A DNA stretch of 17,901 nucleotides from Peptococcaceae bacterium UBA3933 (GCA_002385805.1 DGEF01000081.1:1-17901), one strand, 5' to 3'. Numbered from the stretch's first letter, positions 1-7,432 are shown. Notes: generated from the sequence alone by a model not told the origin. Program-made: numbers and translations.

Positions 1-1
1 T

Positions 2-1960
2 TGTCACTGTGGTACAAATATTGCGGCCAGTGTAGATTGTGCTAAAGTTGCCCAAAATGCTCAGGATTTTCCCGGTGTAGTTTATGCTACAGACTATAAA
101 TACATGTGTTCAGAACCAGGCCAAGAATTAATTAAAAAGGCTATTAAAGATCATAAATTGGACCGGGTTGTAGTGGCTTCCTGTTCTCCCAGGATGCACG
201 AACCAACATTCCGCCGTTGTATTGAAAGCGGTGGGCTAAACGGCTATCTGCTGGAAATGGCAAATATCCGGGAACATTGCTCCTGGGTACATCCTGATGA
301 TAAAGAACGGGCAACGAATAAGTCCACAGAATTAACCAGGATGGCAGTAGCCAAAGTTTTAAATAATACACCTTTAGAAAAGTCCCAGATACCTGTTACT
401 AAACGGGCTTTAGTTATCGGTGGGGGTATTGCCGGTATCCAGGCTGCTATTGATATTGCCAATGCCGGTCATAAGGTAGATATTGTAGAAAAAGAGCCTT
501 CCATTGGCGGGAGGATGGCTCAGATTGATAAAACATTTCCTACTCTAGACTGTTCCGCTTGTATTTTAACTCCTAAAATGGTAGAAGCGGCTAATCACCC
601 TAATATTAACCTTATTACCTTTTCAGAAGTAGAAAAGGTAGAGGGTTATGTAGGCAACTTTGATGTGACTATCCGGAAAAAAGCTCGTTCGGTAGATATG
701 AACAAATGTACAGGGTGTGGTCTCTGTTCAGAGAAATGTCCCAGCCGGGTTCCCAGTGAGTTTGAAATGGGAATGACTACTCGGAAATCCATTTTCACAC
801 CTTTTCCTCAAGCTATTCCTAACAAACCTGTTATCGATCGGGAAAATTGTCGTTATTTTAAAACAGGTAAATGTAAAGTTTGTGAAAGGGTTTGTCCTGC
901 CGGGGCAATTGATTATACCCAGGAAGATGAGTTGGTTACTGAACGGTATGGCGCAATTGTAGTGGCTACCGGTTTTGATCAATTTGATCATAGTGTTTAT
1001 GGTGAATATGGTTATGGTAAATACCCGGATGTGATTACCGGTTTGCATTTTGAAAGATTAATTAATGCTTCCGGTCCTACTATGGGCAAAATTCAACGTC
1101 CTTCAGACGGTAAAGAACCGAAAAATGTTGTTTTCATTAAATGTGTTGGTTCCCGAGATGAAGCAAAAGGAAAAGCCTACTGTTCAAAGACTTGTTGTAT
1201 GTATACGGCTAAACACGCTACTTTGGTAAGGGAGAAAATTAAAGACTCCAATGTTTATATTTTTTATATGGATGTTCGGACACCTGGTAAAGGTTATGAG
1301 GAATTTTACACCAGAACTACCGACCAGTATGGGGCTACGTATATCAGGGGTCGGGTATCCAAGATTTATCAAAAAGGCGACAAACTGATTGTTAAAGGTG
1401 CTGATACCTTGATAGGCAAGCAGGTGGAAGTGGAAGCAGATCTGGTAGTTTTGGCTACAGCCATGGTGGCTAAAGATGATGCGGCTAAATTGGCCCAGAT
1501 GATTGGTATTTCCTACGACCAGGATAATTTCTACACAGAAGCCCATCCCAAGCTGGCACCGGTGGAAACTCACACGGCAGGTGTTTATTTGGCCGGAGCC
1601 TGTCAAGGGCCCAAGGATATTCCCGAATCAGTAGCCCAAGCCAGCGGAGCAGCAGCTAAGGTTTGCGGACTCCTGTCAAAAGACCAAATGGCTACTGAGC
1701 CTATTATTTCTCAGGTTAATGAAGCTATCTGTGCCGGCTGCGGTATGTGCATACCTATTTGTCCATATAAGGCTCTGGAATTAAAAACCATCCAGGAAAG
1801 GGTGCAAGGTAAAACCATTGAACGAAAGGTGGCTTCTGTTAACAGTGGACTGTGTCAAGGTTGTGGAGCTTGTACTGTAACCTGTCGTTCTTCAGCCCTG
1901 AATTTGAAACACTTTACCAATGAACAAATCCTGGCGGAGGTGGATGCCTTATGTCTGTAA
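2..1960 (+). CDS. hdrA: CoB-CoM heterodisulfide reductase subunit A-like protein, HdrA (5' partial)
   Basis: Iron-sulfur flavoprotein that acts as the electron-bifurcating hub of Hdr complexes in the cytoplasm. The frame is open from base 2 and already reads the typical N-terminal CHCGTN motif, so the gene starts just upstream; the first in-window ATG (104) is internal. Counting from that Met, the FAD-binding VIGGGIAG is at residues 104-111. A first ferredoxin motif CTGCGLCSEKCP (202-213) is followed by C249/C257/C260/C264. The C347-X12-C360-X3-C364-C365 pattern matches the spacing of the unusual HdrA [4Fe-4S] site known from methanogen structures. Two C-terminal ferredoxin motifs lie at 543-554 and 584-594. 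It overlaps the next gene by 10 bases, so the two are probably translationally coupled. Bacterial HdrA proteins of this kind pass electrons between NADH, ferredoxin and a disulfide partner; the substrate here is not known. Confidence 0.95.
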   Translation, partial: CHCGTNIAASVDCAKVAQNAQDFPGVVYATDYKYMCSEPGQELIKKAIKDHKLDRVVVASCSPRMHEPTFRRCIESGGLNGYLLEMANIREHCSWVHPDDKERATNKSTELTRMAVAKVLNNTPLEKSQIPVTKRALVIGGGIAGIQAAIDIANAGHKVDIVEKEPSIGGRMAQIDKTFPTLDCSACILTPKMVEAANHPNINLITFSEVEKVEGYVGNFDVTIRKKARSVDMNKCTGCGLCSEKCPSRVPSEFEMGMTTRKSIFTPFPQAIPNKPVIDRENCRYFKTGKCKVCERVCPAGAIDYTQEDELVTERYGAIVVATGFDQFDHSVYGEYGYGKYPDVITGLHFERLINASGPTMGKIQRPSDGKEPKNVVFIKCVGSRDEAKGKAYCSKTCCMYTAKHATLVREKIKDSNVYIFYMDVRTPGKGYEEFYTRTTDQYGATYIRGRVSKIYQKGDKLIVKGADTLIGKQVEVEADLVVLATAMVAKDDAAKLAQMIGISYDQDNFYTEAHPKLAPVETHTAGVYLAGACQGPKDIPESVAQASGAAAKVCGLLSKDQMATEPIISQVNEAICAGCGMCIPICPYKALELKTIQERVQGKTIERKVASVNSGLCQGCGACTVTCRSSALNLKHFTNEQILAEVDALCL

Positions 1961-2388
1961 AAGAAACATCTTCTAATTGGGAACCTAAAATTCTGGTTTT
2001 TGCTTGCAACTGGTGTACTTATGCCGGTGCTGATTTAGCGGGCTTAAGCCGTTTACAATACCCGCCTAATATTCGCATCCTCCGGGTGCCTTGTTCCGGA
2101 AGGGTAAATCCTCAGTTTGTCCTAAGAGCTTTTCAGCGGGGAGTTGACGGGGTCCTGGTGGCAGGCTGCCATCCCGGCGACTGTCACTATGTTACCGGTA
2201 ACTATTTTACCCGGAGACGTTTTCTTTTAATGCAACGTTTACTGGAATATGTGGGTTTAGATCCGGAAAGGTTCCAGGCCCGGTGGATTTCCGGTTCTGA
2301 AGGTCCCAAGTTTCAAGAGGTTGTTACTAAGCTTACTGAAGATATCAAGGCTTTAGGGCCTAATAGGAAGTTGAGGGATGCCCAATGA
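1951..2388 (+). CDS. mvhD: MvhD/FlxD-like [2Fe-2S] electron-transfer protein
   Basis: A small iron-sulfur subunit (145 residues) that delivers electrons from a hydrogenase or NADH module to HdrA. The diagnostic MvhD cysteines are visible: CNWCTYAGADLAG near residues 19-31, VPCSGRVNP near 46-54 and GCHPGDCHYVTGN near 70-82. Length is normal for the family. The start ATG at 1951 has GGCGGAGGTGG (1934-1943) at good distance. The gene overlaps the end of hdrA by 10 bases and the next gene by ATGA (2385-2388), as expected for subunits made together. No hydrogenase large subunit is next to it. The FAD/NAD subunit at the end of the operon suggests that NAD(P)H rather than H2 is the donor, so the FlxD role is more likely than the MvhD role; this is inference from context. 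Confidence 0.93.
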   Translation: MSVKETSSNWEPKILVFACNWCTYAGADLAGLSRLQYPPNIRILRVPCSGRVNPQFVLRAFQRGVDGVLVAGCHPGDCHYVTGNYFTRRRFLLMQRLLEYVGLDPERFQARWISGSEGPKFQEVVTKLTEDIKALGPNRKLRDAQ

Positions 2389-3290
2389 AAGAGATAACTT
2401 TACAAATGCAGGAGCTGGCCCGGGAACTGCTCCAAAAAGGTGAAGTAAATGTAGTACTAGGTTGGGAAAAAGGCACCTTCTGGTACCTGTCTCCCCCTGC
2501 CTTTGTTGATAAACCGGAAGATGTAGAGAGATTGGTTTATGATGATTATTGTCACCATAACTTAAGTAAATATTTAATGGATTATCGATATCAAGAGGGT
2601 AAAGTAGCTGTTTTTCTAAAAGGCTGCGATTCCAGGGCTTTTAATATACTTTTAGAAGATAACCAGTTGGAACGTGAAAAGTATGTGTTAATTGGTATTC
2701 CCTGTCCAGGGATGAAAGACCAAGAGAAAGCTAAGGAATTCGGGGTTAATGGGGATATTCCTTTAGCTAAAAAATGCCAGGAATGTAAATACCCTAATCC
2801 TTTAGTCTACGATTATTTCCTGGGTGATAAAAAAGCAGCAGATGAAGCGGCTGCTACCAAGGAGGCCAAGGCTAAAGAATACAGTGATGTGGAACAGATG
2901 GAAAAAATGACTTCTGATGAAAAGTATGATTTTTGGTCCAGTCAATATGAACGCTGTATTCGCTGTTATGCTTGTCGCAATGTTTGCCCCGCCTGTAATT
3001 GCCGGGAATGTATCTTTGACCAAAGCCGTACCGGTTGGATAGGCAAAGCCAATAATGCTTCGGAAAATCAATTTTTTGCTCTAACCCGGGCCATGCATGT
3101 GGCCGGAAGATGTATTGAATGTGGCGAATGTGAAAGAGCTTGTCCAATGCATATCCCGATTATGCTGTTGAATAAAAAGCTGATTAAAGATATTAACGAA
3201 CTTTTCGGTGAGTATGATGCCGGGGTTAAGGTAGACGGTGTATTACCTCTAGGCCATTTTGACAAAAATGACCCGGAAGAGTTTATGTAG
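2385..3290 (+). CDS. flxC: FlxC-like protein with two [4Fe-4S] ferredoxin clusters
   Basis: Soluble iron-sulfur subunit of 301 residues, probably an electron wire in the Flx-Hdr complex. The N-terminal half has motifs seen in the FrhB/coenzyme F420 hydrogenase beta-like family: KGCDSRA at 79-85, GIPCPG at 104-109 and CQEC at 131-134. The C-terminal half holds CIRCYACRNVCP (191-202), followed by extra cysteines C204, C206 and C209, and a second motif CIECGECERACP (243-254). A lysine/alanine-rich linker (about 148-165) joins the halves. The start ATG overlaps the previous stop and has GAGGG 7 bases upstream. The FlxC name rests on operon position and cluster content; 'dicluster ferredoxin-type protein' is the safe description. 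It is not an HdrB, because it lacks CCG (CX31-38CCX33-34CXXC) repeats. Confidence 0.85.
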   Translation: MKEITLQMQELARELLQKGEVNVVLGWEKGTFWYLSPPAFVDKPEDVERLVYDDYCHHNLSKYLMDYRYQEGKVAVFLKGCDSRAFNILLEDNQLEREKYVLIGIPCPGMKDQEKAKEFGVNGDIPLAKKCQECKYPNPLVYDYFLGDKKAADEAAATKEAKAKEYSDVEQMEKMTSDEKYDFWSSQYERCIRCYACRNVCPACNCRECIFDQSRTGWIGKANNASENQFFALTRAMHVAGRCIECGECERACPMHIPIMLLNKKLIKDINELFGEYDAGVKVDGVLPLGHFDKNDPEEFM

Positions 3291-3302
3291 GGAGGTGTGC
3301 AG

Positions 3303-4298
3303 ATGATGAAAATAATTGCTAAAGAACGGTTACCTGAAGTTTTACAATTATTAGCTAAAGATTATAATGTATTGGTGCCTGCAAAATTTGAAGGAGTAAG
3401 CCGTTTTACTCCCTATAGTGCAGATGTGGAATTGGCCCTAGAGGAAAATGTTCTTATGCCTCCCAAAGATATTTTCTTTCCCCAGACTGAGAAAATGTAC
3501 AAATTTAAGGCCAAAGACAAATCATTAGAAATAGAAGAATTACCTGTGGAAAAGGAAGAACAGCTGATTTTTGGTATTCGCTCCTGTGATTTAAAGAGCT
3601 TGGAGTGTTTGGACCAGGTATTTTTAACCAAAGGCTATGTAGATCATTTTTATAAAGATAAAAGAGATCGTACTGCTTTAATTGCTTTAAGCTGTCTCCA
3701 ACCCCAGGAAGCCTGTTTTTGCGGTTCAATGGGTGTAGACCCACAAAATGGGGTGGGGGCAGATATCCAAGCCTATGATTTAAAAGATAAAATTGGCTTT
3801 AAGGCTATAAGTGCAAAGGGACAAGAAATTTTGGAAAAAATATCGGGACTGTTGGCTGAGGAAGAAGTCACTATTCCTACCTTTGGTGAATTTAATCTAA
3901 AAGCTGATATAGAGGGAGTTCCGGAAAAGTTACAGGGAATGTTTGATCATCCTCTCTGGGCTGATATTTGCCGGAAGTGTTTAAATTGTGGTGCTTGTAC
4001 CTATGTTTGTCCCACTTGCCATTGTTTTGATATTGACAGTGAAGTACGGGGCGAAGACGGAGTAAAAATTCGGTGCTGGGATACATGTATGTTTGGGGAG
4101 TATACCCAAATGGCTGGCGGCCATAACCCACGGCCTACGAAAAAAGAAAGGGTACGGAACAGGTTTATGCATAAACTTCGTTACTTCCCGGAAAGGTATA
4201 AGATGCTTCTCTGTACCGGTTGTGGTCGTTGTGTAGTAAAGTGTCCAGTAAACTTGGATATTACCGCCATTATTAAGAAAATAAAGGAGGCGGAATAA
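3303..4298 (+). CDS. flxB: FlxB/AsrA/HydB-like 4Fe-4S dicluster subunit
   Basis: Iron-sulfur protein of about 331 residues, related to anaerobic sulfite reductase subunit A and sulfhydrogenase beta subunits, which link an NAD(P)H-oxidising flavin subunit to its acceptor. Visible family signs (numbered from 3303) are GIRSCDLKSLECLDQVF near 91-107 and CLQPQEACFCGSMGVDP near 131-147. Two ferredoxin motifs follow: CRKCLNCGACTYVCP near 223-237 with a trailing CHC, and CTGCGRCVVKCP near 304-315. A GTG at 3297 is in frame but abuts the GGAGGT ribosome binding site (3291-3296). The ATG at 3303 (6-base spacing) or at 3306 is therefore the better start. The gene lies 12 bases after the previous stop and 1 base before the next start. 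Confidence 0.9.
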   Translation: MMKIIAKERLPEVLQLLAKDYNVLVPAKFEGVSRFTPYSADVELALEENVLMPPKDIFFPQTEKMYKFKAKDKSLEIEELPVEKEEQLIFGIRSCDLKSLECLDQVFLTKGYVDHFYKDKRDRTALIALSCLQPQEACFCGSMGVDPQNGVGADIQAYDLKDKIGFKAISAKGQEILEKISGLLAEEEVTIPTFGEFNLKADIEGVPEKLQGMFDHPLWADICRKCLNCGACTYVCPTCHCFDIDSEVRGEDGVKIRCWDTCMFGEYTQMAGGHNPRPTKKERVRNRFMHKLRYFPERYKMLLCTGCGRCVVKCPVNLDITAIIKKIKEAE

Positions 4299-4299
4299 G

Positions 4300-5139
4300 A
4301 TGGCTGTTACTGTGGAACAAGTAAAAGAAATCAATCCTTTAGTTCCTATCAAAGCAAAAGTTATTAAAATTGTTCAAGAAACACCGGATGTAAAAACCTT
4401 CCACATTACCACCATAGATGATAAAAAACCTTTTGACCCTCTGCCGGGTCAGTTAGGTATGCTTTCATTACCGGCTATTGGGGAAGCCATGTTTTCCGTT
4501 ACTAATAAAGGGGAAAACCATATTGAAATGGCTATAAAATCTGTGGGCCAGTTAACAGAGGCTCTACATGAAATAGAAGAAGGACAGGAAGTGGGTATCC
4601 GGGGGCCTTATGGGAACGGTTTTCCTTTAGATTATTTCAAAGGAAAAGATATACTATTTATCGGAGGCGGGATTGGCTTAGCTCCCGTTCGCAGTCTGAT
4701 TATGGAGTGTGTCCGGAACAGAGAAAACTACGGCAAGTTAAGTGTAGTTTATGGGGCGAGGTCGAAAGCTGACCTTTGCTTTAAAGAAGATTTGTTTGAA
4801 AACTGGCCGAAAGTTCCCAATATGGATTTGTATGTAACCATTGACCGGGAAGAGGAAGGCTGGGACGGTCATGTAGGCTTTGTGCCAGCTTATGTGGAGG
4901 AATTGGCTTTTCAGCCTCAGGTGACTGTTCTCTGTGGACCTCCTGTGATGATTAAGTTTACTCTACCGGCTTTGCAAAAAATGGGCTTTGCTGATCAAGA
5001 CATTATTACTACTTTAGAAATGCGGATGAAGTGTGGCATAGGTAAATGCGGTCGTTGTAATATAGGTTCCTGTTATGTTTGCTTAGACGGTCCGGTATTT
5101 ACCATGGAACAGTTAAAAGAACTACCACCGGAATATTAA
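4300..5139 (+). CDS. flxA: FlxA/HydG-like FAD/NAD(P)-binding oxidoreductase subunit
   Basis: Flavoprotein of 279 residues in the ferredoxin-NADP reductase/dihydroorotate dehydrogenase electron-transfer family; it should oxidise or reduce NAD(P)H for the complex. The FAD region includes PGQLGMLSLP (49-58) and GPYGNGFP (102-109). The NAD(P)-binding FIGGGIGLAPVRS lies at 120-132 and LCGPPVM at 211-217. The C-terminal [2Fe-2S] pattern C245-X4-C250-X2-C253-X7-C261 is complete, with one extra Cys at 258. ATG 4300 is preceded by AAAGGAGG (4283-4290). It is the last gene of the operon and a terminator follows at once. Sulfhydrogenase gamma or AsrB would share these motifs, but no asrC or hydrogenase gene is nearby. 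Confidence 0.92.
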   Translation: MAVTVEQVKEINPLVPIKAKVIKIVQETPDVKTFHITTIDDKKPFDPLPGQLGMLSLPAIGEAMFSVTNKGENHIEMAIKSVGQLTEALHEIEEGQEVGIRGPYGNGFPLDYFKGKDILFIGGGIGLAPVRSLIMECVRNRENYGKLSVVYGARSKADLCFKEDLFENWPKVPNMDLYVTIDREEEGWDGHVGFVPAYVEELAFQPQVTVLCGPPVMIKFTLPALQKMGFADQDIITTLEMRMKCGIGKCGRCNIGSCYVCLDGPVFTMEQLKELPPEY

Positions 5140-5145
5140 GTTTTA

Positions 5146-5184
5146 AGAATAGCGGCTCCAAAGGAGCCGCTATTCTATTTTTTT
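5146..5184 (+). terminator. Intrinsic terminator of the hdrA-flx operon
   Basis: A perfect 14-bp stem (5146-5159 paired with 5163-5176) with an AAA loop and a 7-T run (5178-5184) begins 6 bases after the flxA stop. The stem is GC-rich in the middle, so it should be efficient. Confidence 0.93.
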
Positions 5185-5206
5185 GAAAGTTATTGAAAAT
5201 TATTCT

Positions 5207-5234
5207 TTGATAGGAAGGAAAATCCAAATATTAT
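5207..5234 (+). promoter_or_regulatory. Candidate housekeeping promoter for the agr-type operon
   Basis: TTGATA (5207-5212) and TATTAT (5229-5234) are spaced by 16 bases, 50 bases before the start of the membrane protein gene and after the upstream terminator. The boxes fit sigma-A consensus reasonably but the region is AT-rich, so chance matches are possible. Confidence 0.4.
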
Positions 5235-5283
5235 GTCGAATAAATATCACGACTGTTGATACCAGATAATGGAGGAGATTAAG

Positions 5284-5730
5284 ATGCAAGTACCGTTAAT
5301 TGCTCTTATTATCCAGGGGATTCCAGAAGAAATTTCTTTAGTTACTCTGGCTTTTGTTATTGCCAAGGCAGATTTAGACTGGAAAAAAATAATACTCGGA
5401 GGAACTTTTTTAGCATTTAGCATGTATGTAATAAGATTATTACCTATCAGTTTTGGAGTACACACAATAGTATTAATTTTATTATTAATCGTTTTTATAA
5501 AATTACTTGGCCAAGTACAAGATTTAAGTATAGCTATCATGGCCGGTTTAATAAGCATGTTAGCTTTATCTACTACAGAAATTCTTATATTAACGGCACT
5601 TACATCTATTTTGGAAATTTCGGAACAGGAGTTTGTAAATAATGTAACCTTGAGACTATTGCTAACATTACCTCAAGTGTTTGTAATGTTTATTTTAGCT
5701 TTTGTCATTTATAAAGTAAGAAAGAATTAG
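5284..5730 (+). CDS. Small multi-pass membrane protein, first gene of the agr-type operon
   Basis: Hydrophobic protein of 148 residues with about five membrane segments (roughly 3-24, 36-53, 59-75, 80-108 and 127-144) and a short basic cytoplasmic tail (KVRKN). No catalytic motif is visible. The N-terminal pattern GIPEEISLVTLAFVIAK looks like the membrane half of some agr-type GHKL sensor kinases of anaerobic Firmicutes, judged from memory of the family. Here it ends before any kinase domain. ATG 5284 is chosen because GGAGGAG (5271-5277) lies 6 bases upstream; an in-frame ATG at 5269 overlaps that site. It sits 10 bases before agrB and must be co-transcribed. It could be a peptide sensor, a partner for AgrB processing or export, or an immunity-type protein; none of these is shown by the sequence. 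Confidence 0.8.
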   Translation: MQVPLIALIIQGIPEEISLVTLAFVIAKADLDWKKIILGGTFLAFSMYVIRLLPISFGVHTIVLILLLIVFIKLLGQVQDLSIAIMAGLISMLALSTTEILILTALTSILEISEQEFVNNVTLRLLLTLPQVFVMFILAFVIYKVRKN

Positions 5731-5740
5731 GGGTGTATTT

Positions 5741-6319
5741 ATGAGCATTGGGAAACTAAGTGAAAAATTGGGTGCTTATATTTGCCAAGAACTTAACTAT
5801 AACGAAAAAAAAGAAGAAATTATCATTTATGCTATTGAAACTTTACTATTATCTATAGTTAATATAATTTCCATATTGGCTATAGCTTCCATATTTGATG
5901 CTTTGTTGCCGGCGTTCATAGCCGTTGTTTTCGGAGGTGCTTTAAGGAAAGTTTCCGGTGGTGCCCATTTTGATAGTTCTCTGGCCTGTTTGGTTTTCGG
6001 AACTTTTGTTTATACCTTAATCGGTGTCCTAAGCAAAAAAATTAGTATTTATGGTTTTGATAATGTTTATCTATTTATAACAGTTTTGTTTATCTGTTTA
6101 ATGATAGTTGCTATTTTGGCTCCGGTAGATTCACCGGCGAAGCCCATTCATTCCAAGAGTTTTAAAAAAAAATTAAAAACCGTTTCAATTGTCATTGTCT
6201 TAATTTCTTTGGTTATTGTCTATTTTGCTAAAAATAACCTTATTCAGTTGAGCATAGTTTTCGGCATACTATATCAAACCTTAACCTTATTGCCAATTTT
6301 CAACAAAAAAAGGAGGTGA
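5741..6319 (+). CDS. agrB: AgrB-family peptide-processing membrane protease
   Basis: Integral membrane cysteine protease that cuts the AgrD precursor and forms a cyclic (thio)lactone signal. The catalytic pair is visible in GGAHFDSSLAC: H76 and C83, with the same 7-residue offset as H77/C84 of Staphylococcus aureus AgrB. The RKVSGG lead-in and the later APVDSPAKPI loop are typical of the family. The length (192 residues) is normal and several membrane segments flank the active site. ATG 5741 follows AGGGGTG (5728-5734). The stop (6317-6319) lies inside the strong ribosome binding site of agrD, so the two genes are coupled. No kinase or response regulator gene follows, unlike a full agrBDCA locus. 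Confidence 0.93.
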   Translation: MSIGKLSEKLGAYICQELNYNEKKEEIIIYAIETLLLSIVNIISILAIASIFDALLPAFIAVVFGGALRKVSGGAHFDSSLACLVFGTFVYTLIGVLSKKISIYGFDNVYLFITVLFICLMIVAILAPVDSPAKPIHSKSFKKKLKTVSIVIVLISLVIVYFAKNNLIQLSIVFGILYQTLTLLPIFNKKRR

Positions 6320-6323
6320 AGTT

Positions 6324-6446
6324 ATGAAAAGAGCAATCTTTGTTACTTTGGCTTCTATATTAATGCTGTTGGCTAATGTAAGTTCAGTTTTTGCCTGTGC
6401 CTACATTGCTCATCAACCAAAGACACCAAAATCCTTACAAAGGTAA
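6324..6446 (+). CDS. agrD: AgrD-type cyclic lactone autoinducer peptide precursor
   Basis: A 40-residue peptide gene 4 bases after agrB, with a strong AGGAGGTGA site (6311-6319) just upstream of ATG 6324. It has a basic N-terminus (MKR), a hydrophobic amphipathic leader, then ...VFACAYIAHQPKTPKSLQR. The C-terminal QPxxPxSL tail is characteristic of clostridial AgrD precursors, where AgrB cuts before the tail and joins the new C-terminus to an upstream Cys. The only Cys is C25, so the most likely ring is the five residues CAYIA (25-29), or CAYIAH if cleavage is one residue later. Ring size and leader cleavage site are inferences. The last two sense codons and the stop form part of a long palindrome. 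Confidence 0.9.
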   Translation: MKRAIFVTLASILMLLANVSSVFACAYIAHQPKTPKSLQR

Positions 6447-6485
6447 TAAAAAGAGGTGGCATGCCACCTCTTTTTATTACCTTTG
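6438..6485 (+). terminator. 48-bp perfect palindrome, probable bidirectional terminator
   Basis: Positions 6438-6461 are the exact reverse complement of 6462-6485 (24-bp arms meeting at GCATGC). The inner AAAAAGAGGTGGC/GCCACCTCTTTTT part is a good terminator stem with a T5 run at 6471-6475, and an A-run mirrors it for the other strand. It overlaps the last two sense codons and the stop codon of agrD. It could also be an operator. Confidence 0.8.
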
Positions 6486-6506
6486 AATATCTTATGTTTA
6501 TAACGT

Positions 6507-6535
6507 TTGCAAAAATATGGATTAAATAATAAAAT
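6507..6535 (+). promoter_or_regulatory. Candidate promoter for the PHP phosphatase gene
   Basis: TTGCAA (6507-6512) and TAAAAT (6530-6535) are separated by 17 bases and lie 50 bases before the TTG start. The interval is very AT-rich, so the match is suggestive only. Confidence 0.35.
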
Positions 6536-6584
6536 AAAACCAAAATATTGAGTACCTTAAATTAAAATTAAGGAGTGGAGGAAA

Positions 6585-7346
6585 TTGTTAGTTGATTACC
6601 ATGTACATGCTTTGGGTCACAAAGACCGTGAGCATACCCTGGAAAATTTAATCCAGTACTTAGAGTCTGCTCGCGAAAGAAATCTTACGGAGATTGGTTT
6701 TGCTGATCACGACCGCTACCTGCCTGATTTAGATTTTAGTCTGTATTCAAAACTACAGGAACTCTTTCCTGATATAAAAATCAGGGTGGGATTGGAAATA
6801 GATTATTTTCCTGATAAAATTTCTGAGATTAAGAAAATCAGAAATAGTTTTGACTTTGATTACTGTATCGGGTCTGTTCATTATATTGGAGATTGGATGT
6901 TCGATGCTGACCGCTATAAAGATGAGTTTAACAATTGGGATATAGACCTGTTATATGAAAAGTATTTAAGTTTAGTGGTCGCCACAGCTCAAACGGGGTT
7001 TTTTCCTTTAATAGGCCATTTTGACTTGATTAAAATTTTTGGGCACCGGCCGAAGAAAAGTTTAGAAGCTACCTTTTACCCTGCTTTAAAAGCAATTGAA
7101 AAAACCGGGGTAGTATTAGAGTTAAATACCAACGGTTGGTATAAACCGGTAGGAGAATTATATCCTTCTCCGGAATTAATCCAATTAATGTTTGAGTGCA
7201 ATATTCCCATTTCTTTATCTTCTGATGCCCATCATCCTGACCAGCCAGGTCGTGATGTGGATAAAGCTTTGGCCATTGCCAAAAAAGCCGGGTATCGTCG
7301 AATAGCTACTTTTGAGAAAGGAAAAGTTAATTTTGTACATGTTTAA
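6585..7346 (+). CDS. hisJ: Histidinol-phosphatase (HisJ-type, PHP superfamily)
   Basis: Cytoplasmic metal-dependent phosphatase, most like HisJ, which converts L-histidinol phosphate to histidinol in histidine synthesis. The PHP metal-binding motifs are all present: DYHVH (4-8), ADHD (40-43), the Glu in GLEIDYF (E71), GSVHYIGDW (96-104), GHFDLIK (144-150), LELNTNGW (178-185) and SSDAHHP (212-218). The length of 253 residues fits. The TTG start at 6585 gives the usual N-terminus MLVDYHVH, with AAGGAG (6570-6575) 9 bases upstream. No other his genes are in the window, so a different phosphoester substrate is possible. It is transcribed alone between the agr unit and the dehydrogenase gene. Confidence 0.85.
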   Translation: MLVDYHVHALGHKDREHTLENLIQYLESARERNLTEIGFADHDRYLPDLDFSLYSKLQELFPDIKIRVGLEIDYFPDKISEIKKIRNSFDFDYCIGSVHYIGDWMFDADRYKDEFNNWDIDLLYEKYLSLVVATAQTGFFPLIGHFDLIKIFGHRPKKSLEATFYPALKAIEKTGVVLELNTNGWYKPVGELYPSPELIQLMFECNIPISLSSDAHHPDQPGRDVDKALAIAKKAGYRRIATFEKGKVNFVHV

Positions 7347-7361
7347 GCTAAATTAATAAAA

Positions 7362-7394
7362 CACTGAAACAGTGGAACAGTGAATCTCGCTCAC
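7362..7394. repeat. Small nested inverted repeats before ddh
   Basis: CACTG-AAA-CAGTG (7362-7374), a second CAGTG (7378-7382) and GTGA...TCAC (7380-7394) lie in the 86-base gap between the phosphatase and the dehydrogenase genes. There is no T-run, so it is not a normal terminator; an operator or RNA structure is possible. Confidence 0.3.
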
Positions 7395-7432
7395 TCGCCT
7401 ACTTGCAAACTAAATGAAGGGGAGGATAGGAA

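Noticed and set aside
104..106. ATG 104 as the start of hdrA
   Set aside because: The same frame is open back to base 2 and encodes the conserved N-terminal CHCGTN region of HdrA, so this Met is internal.
1951..2388. MvhD as part of an MvhADG hydrogenase complex
   Set aside because: No hydrogenase large or small subunit gene is in the operon; an FAD/NAD(P)-binding subunit is present instead.
3981..4352. Minus-strand open frame of 123 codons within the flxB/flxA genes
   Set aside because: It lies wholly opposite well-supported iron-sulfur and flavoprotein genes, shows no family motif and has no ribosome binding site. Other antisense frames such as 728-1048 and 1184-1606 were dropped for the same reason.
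5269..5271. ATG 5269 as the start of the agr-linked membrane protein
   Set aside because: It overlaps the GGAGGAG ribosome binding site that serves ATG 5284.
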